Translations under genes and position numbers: made by a program
Notes under the pieces: model-generated
Told to the model about the DNA's origin: nothing
Database searches by the model: none
What the model saw: the letters and a program-made list of their open reading frames with translations, nothing else
Shown: one piece after another, positions 34,379-42,608 of the stretch
Position numbering within the stretch: the stretch's first letter is position 1
How the letters are laid out: every line of letters begins with the position of its first letter
From: Virgibacillus sp. NKC19-3
GTDB lineage: Bacteria; Bacillota; Bacilli; Bacillales; Amphibacillaceae
Assembly (NCBI RefSeq): GCF_019837165.1
Contig: NZ_JAGYHC010000001.1
Span: forward strand, 434,001 to 498,000
Direction: 5' to 3'
DNA: 64,000 nucleotides

Positions 34379-35404
34379 ATGATGATGGATTATGAAATCT
34401 TTGAACTGGGGGATGTTACATTACAATCAGGTGTGACATTGCCTGACTTATTTCTTGCATTTAAGACTTATGGGACTTTAAATCAAGACAAAAACAATGT
34501 GGTTGTTTATCCTACTGCGTTTGGAGACACACATGAAAACAACGAGTGGTTAATTGGTAATGGAATGGCGCTGGACCCGCAGAAATATTTCATTATTGTT
34601 CCCAATCTGCTGGGTAATGGATTGTCTTCGTCTCCCAGTAACACTCTTCCTCCATTCGACCGGGCTAATTTTCCACAGGTAACCATTTACGATAATGTAA
34701 AACTACAGCATCGGCTGGTGACTGAAAAATTCGGTATTCAAAAGATTGCGCTTGTAGTTGGATGGTCCATGGGAGGCATTCAATCATTCCAATGGGGTGC
34801 AAGTTACCCTGATATGGTAGAACGAATTGCACCTTTTAATGGGGTTGCCAAGACTTGGCCTCAAACATTTGTAGTTTTGAATGGAATGAAAGCTGCGCTG
34901 ATGGCTACAGTTGGCTTCGATTCTTATAAATTAAACCAGCTGACTTCTGAAAACATGCGTGCTGTCGGTCATGTCTATGCTGGCTGGGGCTTATCTCAGG
35001 CATTTTACAGAAACGAAATCTATCGGAAACTGGGATATAATTCAATAGAAGATTTTGTGGTTGGTATTTTGGAAAATAGCTTTATGAAGATGGATCCACA
35101 CAATTTCCTGGCCATGTTATGGACCGGACAATTTGCTGATATTAGTGCAAACTCCGTTTATAACGGAGATTTTAATGAGGCGCTTAAGAACATTAAAGCA
35201 CTTGCCTGCATCATGCCGGGTAGCACGGATCTTTTTTGCACGGCGGACGATAATGAATACGAAGCTAAGTGCATACCCAATGCGGTTTTTCGTCCTATCG
35301 AATCAAGCTGGGGCCATTTTGCCGGCCGTGGAATAAACAGTGCCGAAAATAAGTTTATTGATGATAACCTAAAGCGCTTGTTGACGATGAGTACTAATGG
35401 GTAG
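34379..35404 (+). CDS. MetX-like alpha/beta hydrolase (homoserine O-acetyltransferase family)
   Basis: A 341-residue enzyme of the MetX branch. Motifs: TYGTLNQDKNNVVVYPTAFG, nucleophile Ser in VVGWSMGGIQSFQWG, Asp in GSTDLFC and His in SWGHFAG. The canonical acetyltransferase loop is only partly matched, so it may be an esterase or thioesterase rather than a methionine-pathway enzyme; no other met gene is near. AAAGGAG lies four to six bases before the ATG. It is divergent from its likely LysR regulator. Confidence 0.85.
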   Translation: MMMDYEIFELGDVTLQSGVTLPDLFLAFKTYGTLNQDKNNVVVYPTAFGDTHENNEWLIGNGMALDPQKYFIIVPNLLGNGLSSSPSNTLPPFDRANFPQVTIYDNVKLQHRLVTEKFGIQKIALVVGWSMGGIQSFQWGASYPDMVERIAPFNGVAKTWPQTFVVLNGMKAALMATVGFDSYKLNQLTSENMRAVGHVYAGWGLSQAFYRNEIYRKLGYNSIEDFVVGILENSFMKMDPHNFLAMLWTGQFADISANSVYNGDFNEALKNIKALACIMPGSTDLFCTADDNEYEAKCIPNAVFRPIESSWGHFAGRGINSAENKFIDDNLKRLLTMSTNG

Positions 35405-35546
35405 ATTATCATAAGCATTATTAATGTAGTATATCTGTGTAAGGGGGACTTTAAGAAAGGTTCCTCCACTTTTTTATGTCTGAAATTTAGGCTCTTCACC
35501 AAAATCTATAGTTGACAAATTAAATGGTAAGGGTAACGACCGTTAC

Positions 35547-35658
35547 GGAAGAACACTACGCTTTCCATGGGGACGGCTTCAGCTAACTTGAAAGGAAAAC
35601 CACTTTTCAAGTGGATCTTCAGCTCGCCCTGTTCCCATAGGAGTCTCCGTGTTCTTCC
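35547..35658. repeat. large imperfect inverted-repeat element
   Basis: The 112 bases begin GGAAGAACAC and end with the complement GTGTTCTTCC. The arms of about 45 bases pair imperfectly and meet near ACTTGAAA..TTTCAAGT. Sequences with GGACGGCTTCAGC and CTTCAGCTCGCCCTGTTCCC are abundant intergenic repeats in Bacillaceae as I remember them. It lies between the MetX-like gene and the symporter fragment and has no coding potential. Confidence 0.7.
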
Positions 35659-35789
35659 TCCGCTATCTAGAAGGTAATACCATATTTAATCACTTATTTC
35701 AACCATTGATTTTGGTGTTGACCCGAAATTTAAAACAAATAATTCGCGTATTATGATAACATAGCAATATGTATTAATGTTCAGTACTT

Positions 35790-36058
35790 GAGCAGATGCG
35801 CTTGTTATTACCATCGGCGTACTTAGCTGGTACGGGTTACGACTGGAAAATATTGATCCCGTACATATTTATTATGGTGTGATTGGAGATGTTTTCCCGT
35901 TTTTCTTTGTAGTCGTGGTGGTCATTGTCCTATTGGCGCCCGTCATATCAAGCGCCGGTTCTTTCTTTATAGCGGGGTCCTCTTCGATTGTCAACGACAT
36001 GATCAGGCCGAATGTGCACCATTTTGATGACCGTAAGCTGCTGGTTTACAGTAAAAAC
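35790..36058 (+). pseudogene. internal fragment of a second sodium:solute symporter
   Basis: The frame matches residues of the symporter at 15665-17107 (GVLSxYGLRLENIDPVHIYYGVIGDVFPF, ISSAGSFFIAGSSSIVNDMIRPNVHHFDDRKLLVYSK) with about 85% identity over 80 residues. Neither the N-terminal nor the C-terminal part is present. It has changes at otherwise conserved sites (SADS to SAGS). It is a degraded duplicate with no ribosome site. Confidence 0.85.
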
Positions 36059-36104
36059 GGGCAAGGGTATTTGTGAAGTGAATGGAATAAGTAAAATCCT
36101 ATCT

Positions 36105-36133
36105 CCCCTAACTGTTGATCAGTTGGGGTTTCT
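36105..36133 (+). terminator. terminator-like hairpin after the symporter fragment
   Basis: CCCCTAACTG and CAGTTGGGG pair with one bulge around a short loop, followed by TTTC. It may be the original terminator of the lost gene. No gene is seen from here to the PadR start. Confidence 0.6.
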
Positions 36134-36368
36134 ACCTAGATAAGGCTGCGTTCCTCCTGTTTTCCTATTGATTAGCTTATCTATTGCGGACATTTTTGAG
36201 GAATGTCTACTCTATTAATACAATATCAAGCAATCTCAAAGCTCAAAACCCGATTTGAAACCACTAAAAAGTTCGAGAGAGGTGGACAATGGACCTGTCC
36301 CCACTGTCCCACTTGATATTTATTTATATTCAATGTATAATACTCAATGTTAAGTAAAGGATGTGACG

Positions 36369-36911
36369 ATGATGACCAGACTGCTTGTACTCTGTATGTT
36401 AGATGCAAAACCGATGTCCGGCTATGATATTCAGCAGGCGTTGCGGATGACGGATGCGGAAAGATGGGGTGGCGTTTTAATTGGTTCCATTTATCATGCG
36501 CTTAAAAAATTGGAAAAGGACGGGTATATTGCGATTGATAAGGTGGAACAAACCGGTCACCGGCAAAAGTTTACCTATCGAATTACCGAAGAAGGAAAAG
36601 AACATCTGAAAGAATTGATTCGCGAAGCTTTAACTGCTTCATCTGTTCAATACCCTTCTTCTTTATATGCAGGCATCTCTTTTTTTGAAAAGCTTCCAGC
36701 CGAAGAAGCGCGACAAGCTTTGGAACAACAGCAGATAGCTTTGGAAAATGAATATAAAAGTGTCGAAACAGGCTGGCAGGAAAAGAATGCAGCCCTAGAA
36801 GGCAACATTCCTCCCATGGTACAGCTGGTTTTTGATAATATGTTTGCCACTATCAGACTTCAACAGGATTTCGTCGAAAAGGCAATAGCGTATTTAGAAG
36901 ACAATAAGTAA
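36369..36911 (+). CDS. PadR family transcriptional regulator
   Basis: A regulator of about 180 residues: N-terminal PadR winged helix (LDAKPMSGYDIQQAL, GVLIGSIYHALKKLEKDGYIAI, TYRITEEGKEHLKEL) and a C-terminal coiled-coil dimer region (QALEQQQIALENEYKSV). AAAGGATG precedes the ATG pair at 36369/36372. PadR proteins usually repress an exporter gene nearby; the MFS transporter follows 290 bases downstream on the same strand, which fits. A palindrome AGTCAACATTGACT at about 36957-36970 between them is a candidate operator. Confidence 0.9.
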   Translation: MMTRLLVLCMLDAKPMSGYDIQQALRMTDAERWGGVLIGSIYHALKKLEKDGYIAIDKVEQTGHRQKFTYRITEEGKEHLKELIREALTASSVQYPSSLYAGISFFEKLPAEEARQALEQQQIALENEYKSVETGWQEKNAALEGNIPPMVQLVFDNMFATIRLQQDFVEKAIAYLEDNK

Positions 36912-37203
36912 TAATCTCCCTCTCTGTATAGGAGGGAGAAAAAAATACATCTATAGTCAACATTGACTAATCAATATTAAATAAATATAAGGTGTGTTTG
37001 ATGCAAGATGGATAACGGCAGTAGTATCAGTGAAGTTGTGATTGTTGCGGTTGTCGGTGGAGGCGGAGCATAAATGAGGCGGAAAAAAACAATTATTCCT
37101 GTTCCTCTTCAGGTGTAAAAGAAGAAAGGAGCCAATGGATTATCTTAAAAGGGGAAGAAAGTTGTTTTTATACAACACAGAATCAAGGGAAAGAAGGGAA
37201 AAA

Positions 37204-38391
37204 ATGAATCAAGAACAAAATGTAAAAAAAGCTCAAAAGAGCGCCTTGTTTGTCGTGACGCTAGCAATCTTCACCGATATGCTTCTGTATGGAATGATTG
37301 TTCCTATTTTGCCTGACTATGCAGAAACATTAAGGTTACCCCAAACTGCAATTGGCATTTTATTCGGCAGTTATGCAGCAGCTCTCTTGATCGCCACACC
37401 TATTTTTGGCGTTATTTCCGATAAAGTTGGCAGGAGTCGCCCAATGCTCTGGGGAATTATAGGGCTTGTAGCAGCAACCTTGTTATTTGCGTTTGCTACA
37501 AGTTTCTGGCTTTTGCTCATTTGCCGTATTTTACAAGGAATTGCAGCAGCGGCCACCTGGACAGCTGGACTTGCGCTTCTAGCTGATTTCTACCCATCGA
37601 AAGAACGGGGGAAAGTCATGGGAATCGCTTTGTCCGGTCAAGCAATGGGAATTCTGTTGGGTCCGACATTTGGAGGCTGGCTCTATCAGTTGGGCGGCTA
37701 TATGCTCCCGTTTTTTGTGGCAGCTGGTATTGCCTTCATTGATGGCTTGTTGCGTGTGTTTTTATTGAAAGAAGAACCTCATCAACAGGAGGAAGAGTCT
37801 TCAGGGGCATTAGCTCTATTGAAAAATCGTACCTTACTCATGATTGTTGGAGCAGTGGTTATTGGAGCTGCCATTCCAAGCGTGCTGGAGCCTACATTTC
37901 CAACGCATCTGCAAAATGTGTTTGATGCATCTCCAGGGATTATCGGCTTATTATTTGGTGTGCCCTCACTTGCTTACGCGTTTGCTGCACCGATTGTCGG
38001 AAGTGTCTCAACAAAGATAGGGCATCCTAAAACAATTACAATTGGGTTAGGAATTACTGCTATATCATTAGTACTTGTTGTTATGCCGACAACGATGTGG
38101 CTGCAGGTTGCGGCATTAGCTTTGATTGGTATCAGTATGGGAACGGTGCTTGCACCGACACTTCCTGAACTTGCTGATATCGCGCAGGAAAACCAAACTC
38201 AAGCGTACGGGGTTACCTTTGCTATTTACAATACGGCTTATTCTATAGGAATGATGTTAGGACCGATAAGCAGCGGAACATTCGCCGATATTTTCGGATT
38301 ACAAGCAAGCTATTTTGCAATTGGGATTATTGTGTTGGTGTATATGTTGTTTTTTGCAGTGATGACACGTTTGAAAAAGAAACCGACGTAA
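37204..38391 (+). CDS. MFS drug-efflux-type transporter
   Basis: A 395-residue transporter with 12 membrane helices and the MFS motif between helices 2 and 3 (GVISDKVGRSRPMLWG), plus LQGIAAAATWTAGLALLAD in helix 4 and GQAMGILLGPTFGGWLYQ (motif C, typical of antiporters). It resembles the VMAT/TetA-like DHA1 exporters, so proton-driven export of a drug is likely. AGAAGGG lies six bases before ATG 37204; the frame to 37135 lacks a site. The PadR gene upstream is the presumed regulator. Confidence 0.88.
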   Translation: MNQEQNVKKAQKSALFVVTLAIFTDMLLYGMIVPILPDYAETLRLPQTAIGILFGSYAAALLIATPIFGVISDKVGRSRPMLWGIIGLVAATLLFAFATSFWLLLICRILQGIAAAATWTAGLALLADFYPSKERGKVMGIALSGQAMGILLGPTFGGWLYQLGGYMLPFFVAAGIAFIDGLLRVFLLKEEPHQQEEESSGALALLKNRTLLMIVGAVVIGAAIPSVLEPTFPTHLQNVFDASPGIIGLLFGVPSLAYAFAAPIVGSVSTKIGHPKTITIGLGITAISLVLVVMPTTMWLQVAALALIGISMGTVLAPTLPELADIAQENQTQAYGVTFAIYNTAYSIGMMLGPISSGTFADIFGLQASYFAIGIIVLVYMLFFAVMTRLKKKPT

Positions 38392-38465
38392 GAATGAATG
38401 TAATACTGTAATGTAAGTATGAATTGTTTATATTAATATTTGCAATCAGCTTACTTATTTGTCTT

Positions 38466-38497
38466 ACCCAACCACGAGCAATTCGGTTGGGTTTTTT
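38466..38497 (+). terminator. rho-independent terminator after the MFS gene
   Basis: ACCCAACC and GGTTGGGT around an 11-base loop, then TTTTTT. The following 200 bases to 38700 show no gene. Confidence 0.85.
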
Positions 38498-38717
38498 CTT
38501 GAACTTTGTAAAATATGTTTGCCTTCAATATGTTGCCATTCTTTGTACTTGTCCATTGTATTAGGTAATCTGTCCATTATTTTGCCGGTATAATAGATAA
38601 TAAGATTTTCTCGGAGAAGTCTTTTCATTCTACAATAACGTAATTTTTTAAATTATTGGCATATAGGAGGTAAACTATGATAATATTTTAAGTATATAGA
38701 GGGAGGTGATACTTAAA

Positions 38718-38912
38718 ATGAAAAAAACTGTAGGTCTTTTATTGGGAGCATTTTTAATTGCTTTAGTCTCTTTTACAGGTCTTACTGACACATCAAATAG
38801 TTCTAAAAGTGCAGCTGTTTCCGCCCCTATTGCCGGTGGAGGAGACGCATGGGACAACCTGAAGAATGATTTTGTCAATGGAACTGGTGTTGGTAGCGAT
38901 TATTGGAATTAA
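38718..38912 (+). CDS. small exported peptide, possible signalling or bacteriocin precursor
   Basis: A 64-residue precursor. GGAGGTGAT lies about nine bases before the ATG at 38718. Residues 1-23 are a signal peptide (MKKTVG, hydrophobic core, FTGLT). The remaining residues are a Ser/Thr-rich linker, then SAPIAGGGDAW and a short polar C-terminus (NGTGVGSDYWN). There are no cysteines. The size and exported tail recall Phr-like pheromone or small bacteriocin precursors, but I see no Rap, Rgg or exporter gene beside it. A terminator follows at 38935. Confidence 0.65.
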   Translation: MKKTVGLLLGAFLIALVSFTGLTDTSNSSKSAAVSAPIAGGGDAWDNLKNDFVNGTGVGSDYWN

Positions 38913-38934
38913 AAAAGTTAAATAACTACATATT

Positions 38935-38967
38935 AACACCGTCCGCATTTTTAGGCGGTGTTTATGT
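38935..38967 (+). terminator. rho-independent terminator after the exported peptide
   Basis: AACACCG and CC pair with GGCGGTGTT around a seven-base loop, with one bulged base, followed by TTTATG. Confidence 0.7.
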
Positions 38968-39093
38968 TATACTTCGAAATTAAACAAATTTATTGTGATT
39001 ACACATTTCTACACCTCCCTAATATCCTTTTAATAAAAAGAGAGTTAATAATTAAAACTCGCTCGGGGTTACTACAAGGGTCTACTACCAATT

Positions 39094-39205
39094 TTGTAAG
39101 ATAGCTCCGTACGCTATCTAACAATATGGTGTATCTCGCTTCCCTCTAGAATGCTTGAGACTAGTAAATAACAGAAAACGTACGGAGTTCTCTGTTATTT
39201 ACTAG
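39094..39205. ncRNA. paired hairpins with complementary seven-base loops
   Basis: Hairpin 1 (39094-39124): 12-base stem with one mismatch, closing AGATAGC/GCTATCT, loop TCCGTAC. Hairpin 2 (39161-39205): 15 perfect pairs (CTAGTAAATAACAGA with its complement), one mismatch, AAC/GTT, loop GTACGGA. The two loops are perfect reverse complements, so an RNA would form a kissing complex. A weak terminator lies at 39276-39297. There is no gene between 38913 and 39562 apart from a six-codon frame after GGAGG at 39356. Whether it is transcribed is unknown. Confidence 0.55.
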
Positions 39206-39275
39206 ATTCCCGATCATTTCTTAACGAGTGAACGACAACAAAATTCAAAAAAATAAAAGGTCAAATCGATAAAAT

Positions 39276-39297
39276 AGGCTCACGCCTGTTTTTTTAG
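39276..39297 (+). terminator. terminator-like hairpin downstream of the paired hairpins
   Basis: AGGC/GCCT with a four-base loop extended by A-T pairs into a run of seven T (39289-39295). Confidence 0.5.
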
Positions 39298-39442
39298 TGT
39301 CATTATTTTTCGGATAGCAGACAAAACATAATAAATTCAAGGGAGGAAAAGAAAAATGAGTAAAGAAATTTATTAAAAGAGATATGGTGCGTCTCCATGA
39401 GGGATTTTGTAAAACCTAATAGCTTCTAAAAGTTGTTTTTAA

Positions 39443-39474
39443 AGCCTAACTGTTTAATTCGCAGTTGGGTTTTC
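39443..39474 (+). terminator. rho-independent terminator
   Basis: CCTAACTG pairs with CAGTTGGG around TTTAATTCG, followed by TTTTCTGTTTT. It follows GGGAGG-ATGAGTAAAGAAATTTATTAA (six codons at 39356-39376), which looks like the start of a deleted gene. Confidence 0.7.
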
Positions 39475-39580
39475 TGTTTTCTTACAAACAATGAACCAAA
39501 CCCATTGACAAGGAAAATGATCCCGTATAAAATATAATCAGTAAAAATGATTATTTCCAGAGGTGATTATTATATATGAA

Positions 39581-40003
39581 GTGAATCAATCTTGGGGGTA
39601 TCTGTTAAGTAAAATCGCTCAAGATATGGCAGAAAGTTTTACAAAAGAATTGGCACACTATGAGATTTCATCAAGAGATTACGGGATTCTGTCTGCTATT
39701 TATAATAATGAGAACTTAACGCAAAAAGGTATCGGATTCGAATTACAAATTGATCGGACAACGATGGTGCAATTAATTGATAATTTGGAATCGAAAAACT
39801 TGCTAAAACGGGTTAGTAATCCGGCTGACAGAAGGGCAAATCTTATTCGTATCACAGAGAAAGGGCGTGCAATTTTAGAGGAAAGATGGGAAGCGCTTGA
39901 AAGATGTGAAAAAGATGTGATCCATCAGATGACGGTACATCAAAAGAAAGCAATTAAAGACATATACCACTATTTACAAAAGGAGGAACTAGAAAATGAC
40001 TAA
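39581..40003 (+). CDS. MarR family transcriptional regulator
   Basis: A 140-residue winged-helix protein (SSRDYGILSAIYNNENLTQKGIGFELQIDRTTMVQLIDNLESKNLLKRVSNPADRRANLIRITEKGR). The start is uncertain: GTG 39581 gives MNQSWGYLLSK, typical of MarR, but the good AGAGGTGA lies about 18 bases upstream and is better spaced for an out-of-frame ATG at 39575 that stops at once. A one-base error or change near 39580 is possible. It overlaps the rhodanese gene by eight bases, so the two form an operon. Confidence 0.87.
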   Translation: MNQSWGYLLSKIAQDMAESFTKELAHYEISSRDYGILSAIYNNENLTQKGIGFELQIDRTTMVQLIDNLESKNLLKRVSNPADRRANLIRITEKGRAILEERWEALERCEKDVIHQMTVHQKKAIKDIYHYLQKEELEND

Positions 40004-40352
40004 AATAGAGTATCTGGAGAATCATTTAGATTTAACATTCAGTCCAATGGATTATATGAATTATGTAAAGGAACAGGACGGGGCATGTGTATTGGTAGAT
40101 GTACGAAATGCTCCACCGCATTTAAAGAAAGAGAAAATTCAAGGCGCCATTGAAATTCCCTTACATGAATTAAGGGACAGAATAGATGAGCTGCCAAAGG
40201 ATAAAGTGATTGTTGTCTATTGTTGGGATACGTGGTGCAACATGGGCAAAAAAGCGAGCCTGCTGCTATTACAAGAAGGGTATGATGTGAAAGAGCTGCT
40301 TGGTGGTATAGCTGCGTGGAATATCATGAAACTCCCGGTAGAAGCATTGTAA
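39996..40352 (+). CDS. rhodanese-like sulfurtransferase domain protein
   Basis: A 118-residue single-domain rhodanese: LVDVRNAPPHLKKEKIQGAIEIPLHEL (CH2A-type motif), then the active-site loop VVYCWDTWCNMGKKAS with Cys at about residue 74, then LLGGIAAW. The CWDxxCN loop has a second cysteine five residues on, which suggests redox or persulfide handling. It starts inside the MarR gene (AAAGGAGG about 13 bases before ATG 39996). The pair may respond to reactive sulfur or oxidants; that is inference. Confidence 0.9.
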   Translation: MTKIEYLENHLDLTFSPMDYMNYVKEQDGACVLVDVRNAPPHLKKEKIQGAIEIPLHELRDRIDELPKDKVIVVYCWDTWCNMGKKASLLLLQEGYDVKELLGGIAAWNIMKLPVEAL

Positions 40353-40367
40353 ATCCTAATTGATTTG

Positions 40368-40402
40368 GAAAGCAGTGAGTCATGCGATTCACTGCTTTCA
40401 TT
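40368..40402. terminator. rho-independent terminator
   Basis: GAAAGCAGTGA and TCACTGCTTTC form a perfect 11-base stem around a ten-base loop between the convergent rhodanese and DUF6179 genes. Confidence 0.85.
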
Positions 40403-40429
40403 TGAAACATAAGCGTTAAGCAAAAACAC

Positions 40430-41866
40430 TCAATAAAACGATATATCCTCATAATTAATTTCATACATAAGATCTCCAACAGCTCGAATGTGCGTGTCAT
40501 CCAACTGCTGCATGAACGCAATATAATGCACTTCCCACTCGGTTTCTGTTTCAGCTCCGACAGCAACAATATCTGAGAAATCACGCTTATCTTCCCGTAG
40601 TTCCTCATAAAATACGATTTTCGCTAAGATGGCTAGTTCGACGTCTCCGAAAGTAGCAAAAAGGGCCTCATATTCACCATTAAACAGACATTCTGCATTT
40701 AGTAAGTCCAGATAATCATGCAGGGAAACCACATGCCTGCGAATGAGTTGCACTTTTTCTTCGGTACTGTCACTTTCTAAGATACGATCTACGAAGTTAC
40801 GCATTTGCAAATCACTCATTCGATCATTCTCATTTACCTTGAACACCATTGATTTTTCGCGTTCGTTGACTTCTCGGATGATAAGTTTTTCGAAACTGCC
40901 GACTTCTGCAGCGTTGCTAACCCTCTGAACCAATTCATCCCGGTATAAGTTGATGTAATCGGTAAGTGCCTGATCTGTTTGTAAGTCTTCCTGCAATTGA
41001 TCAACCGCTTCATGAATCAATTTCGTCCTTTGATTAGCAGGGGAGGCTGTTAGCATTTGGTTTATCTGTTCAAATTGAATTTCCGAAATTCGAACATCCG
41101 TAGCTTCTCCTCCAGATAACAGTGAAAACACAGCATTATTTATCATTAACTCAAAGATGTTAAATAGCTCAATTTGATAATTAATGCGGTTGATATTTCC
41201 AAAATTTGTTAACATATACATGACATCTTGTTGATGAAAAAAGCGACAGAACCTTGTCTCCAACTGTAATCGTTCTAAATATTGTTTGATATAAAAAACG
41301 CCCCGAAGTCGCATATCATCAATAGCTAACGGATAGTCAATACTTGCCATCGTATTTTGTGCTTCAAAAATAATATCATAGTGTTTCATAAATACAGGCA
41401 ACGATTCATCAATGGTCATTTGATAGGCATCGACCGGTACGTCTAATTTCATCTTTTTGACATCTCGATACAGTTGCTTCGCTTCCTCAAAGTAGTGACG
41501 AAGTAATTCAACCCCTTTCGAATAGATATCTTTCATATTTTCATCCTGTAAATGAGCGATAGCTTCTTCAGGAGTTTCAAAAAGGAGGGTGTAGGTATCG
41601 ATAGCATACATCAGGGAGGTCATAAGTCCTTGCGCTGTTTCTGATGAGACCGATGTACTTTCTCCTTGGGTATGTTGCTGAATTAATTGTTGTAGAATCT
41701 GCATCATCTCTAGCTGAATCTGGTAAGCTCTTTGGCTGGTTATAAGCCCTAATCGTTGTCCTTCTTGTAGAAGAGATAGCAGATATTGATTTCGCTTTAA
41801 CCTAGATTGCTCGATCGTAATAGGAGAGATCGGATTAGAATAATTTGGCTTTTTATCGAATTTCAT
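40430..41866 (-). CDS. DUF6179 family protein
   Basis: A 478-residue soluble, largely helical protein. The N-terminal region (LLSLLQEGQRLGLIT, QLIQQHTQGESTSVSSETAQGLMTSLMYAIDTYLL) has the 'TRGESSSV' type signature of DUF6179. There is no signal peptide or membrane helix. It begins three bases after the DUF6323 stop and the two genes are usually neighbours in Firmicutes, so they probably act together; the function is unknown. No nucleotide-binding motif is visible. Confidence 0.8.
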   Translation of the reverse strand: MKFDKKPNYSNPISPITIEQSRLKRNQYLLSLLQEGQRLGLITSQRAYQIQLEMMQILQQLIQQHTQGESTSVSSETAQGLMTSLMYAIDTYTLLFETPEEAIAHLQDENMKDIYSKGVELLRHYFEEAKQLYRDVKKMKLDVPVDAYQMTIDESLPVFMKHYDIIFEAQNTMASIDYPLAIDDMRLRGVFYIKQYLERLQLETRFCRFFHQQDVMYMLTNFGNINRINYQIELFNIFELMINNAVFSLLSGGEATDVRISEIQFEQINQMLTASPANQRTKLIHEAVDQLQEDLQTDQALTDYINLYRDELVQRVSNAAEVGSFEKLIIREVNEREKSMVFKVNENDRMSDLQMRNFVDRILESDSTEEKVQLIRRHVVSLHDYLDLLNAECLFNGEYEALFATFGDVELAILAKIVFYEELREDKRDFSDIVAVGAETETEWEVHYIAFMQQLDDTHIRAVGDLMYEINYEDISFY

Positions 41867-41869
41867 ATA

Positions 41870-42337
41870 TCATTCATATCCTTCGAATAAAGAATGATGA
41901 AGCGTTATATCTCCTCTGAATTTCTCTGCAAGTTCTTCCATTTTACTTCTTAACAGTTCTATAGATCCTCCGCAAGGTCCATTGTAATAATCATTCATCT
42001 GTTGAATAAGCTTTGCGTCTCCAATCTTATCTTCCGTTTCATTTCTAAGGTAATAAAAAATTTCCTGTAGATCATTTAGCGTATCCACATAATGATCTCG
42101 ATTCATATAGGGAGAAGCAGAAAATACCTCAATTAACTCCTTTAACACGCCAATACTCAGTTCAACTCTCGCATGATCACGCAATATTTTATTTCTGGAC
42201 AGCATCAGTGTTTTTGCATCATCCGGCGTTAGAACCAAGTCTCGCTCTTTCGTTTTTTCGTTTAAATGAACTAGTTCCATCACTGTATTGGAAGGCTGTG
42301 ATAATTGGTGGGAATTCAACATATCGAATAAATTCAT
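41870..42337 (-). CDS. DUF6323 family protein
   Basis: A 155-residue helical protein of the DUF6323 family (LTPDDAKTLMLSRNKILRDHARVELSIGVLKELIEVFSASPYMN, DLQEIFYYLRNETEDKIGDAKLIQQMNDYYNGPCGGSIELL). AAAGGAG lies eight bases before the ATG. Upstream on the same strand is a strong promoter (42425-42452) and then a terminator hairpin (42370-42398) inside the leader, so expression is probably gated by antitermination. It is followed directly by the DUF6179 gene. Confidence 0.82.
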   Translation of the reverse strand: MNLFDMLNSHQLSQPSNTVMELVHLNEKTKERDLVLTPDDAKTLMLSRNKILRDHARVELSIGVLKELIEVFSASPYMNRDHYVDTLNDLQEIFYYLRNETEDKIGDAKLIQQMNDYYNGPCGGSIELLRSKMEELAEKFRGDITLHHSLFEGYE

Positions 42338-42369
42338 TGGCAGCTGTCTCCTTTCTTATGCAACAAAAA

Positions 42370-42398
42370 ATAGGGCTCCCTGGCTGAGGGAACCCTAT
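42370..42398 (-). terminator. leader terminator (attenuator) before DUF6323/DUF6179
   Basis: On the minus strand ATAGGGTTCCCT pairs with AGGGAGCCCTAT (one G-U) around CAGCC and is followed by TTTTTTG. It lies between the promoter and the ribosome site of DUF6323, within a leader of about 80 bases. Confidence 0.75.
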
Positions 42399-42424
42399 TA
42401 TATAACTAAAAATAATAAAAGTAA

Positions 42425-42452
42425 ATTGTAGCATAAATAATTTTTTTGTCAA
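42425..42452 (-). promoter_or_regulatory. promoter of DUF6323/DUF6179
   Basis: Minus strand TTGACA, a 16-base spacer, TACAAT: a near-consensus sigma-A promoter. Confidence 0.8.
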
Positions 42453-42522
42453 GTTTTTAATCTAGGATTTAGATTCCTAAGAATTGTGTTACTACATGGA
42501 TAATGGGCGTTTGCTACCGTTC

Positions 42523-42582
42523 TTGACACACATTTTATAAGAAGGTATTATAATAACTAATAAATGTTAGTTATCACTAACA
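42523..42582 (+). promoter_or_regulatory. promoter and operators of the TetR gene
   Basis: TTGACA (42523), 17 bases, TATTAT (42546). Over the start point lie two interleaved inverted repeats: ATAACTAA/TTAGTTAT (42553-42574) and TGTTAGT/ACTAACA (42565-42582). The half-site TTAGT recurs at the NAD(P)-binding gene (43688), so this is probable TetR autorepression. Confidence 0.7.
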
Positions 42583-42608
42583 AACATTTAAAGAATGGAC
42601 GTGTGGAT

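Noticed and set aside
37008-37073. 21-codon frame (MDNGSSISEVVIVAVVGGGGA) between the PadR and MFS genes
   Set aside because: No well-spaced ribosome site and no family match; an overlapping ATG at 37001 is better placed but gives only four codons.
39356-39376. Six-codon frame after GGGAGG
   Set aside because: Too short to be a gene; more likely the start of a deleted gene or a leader.
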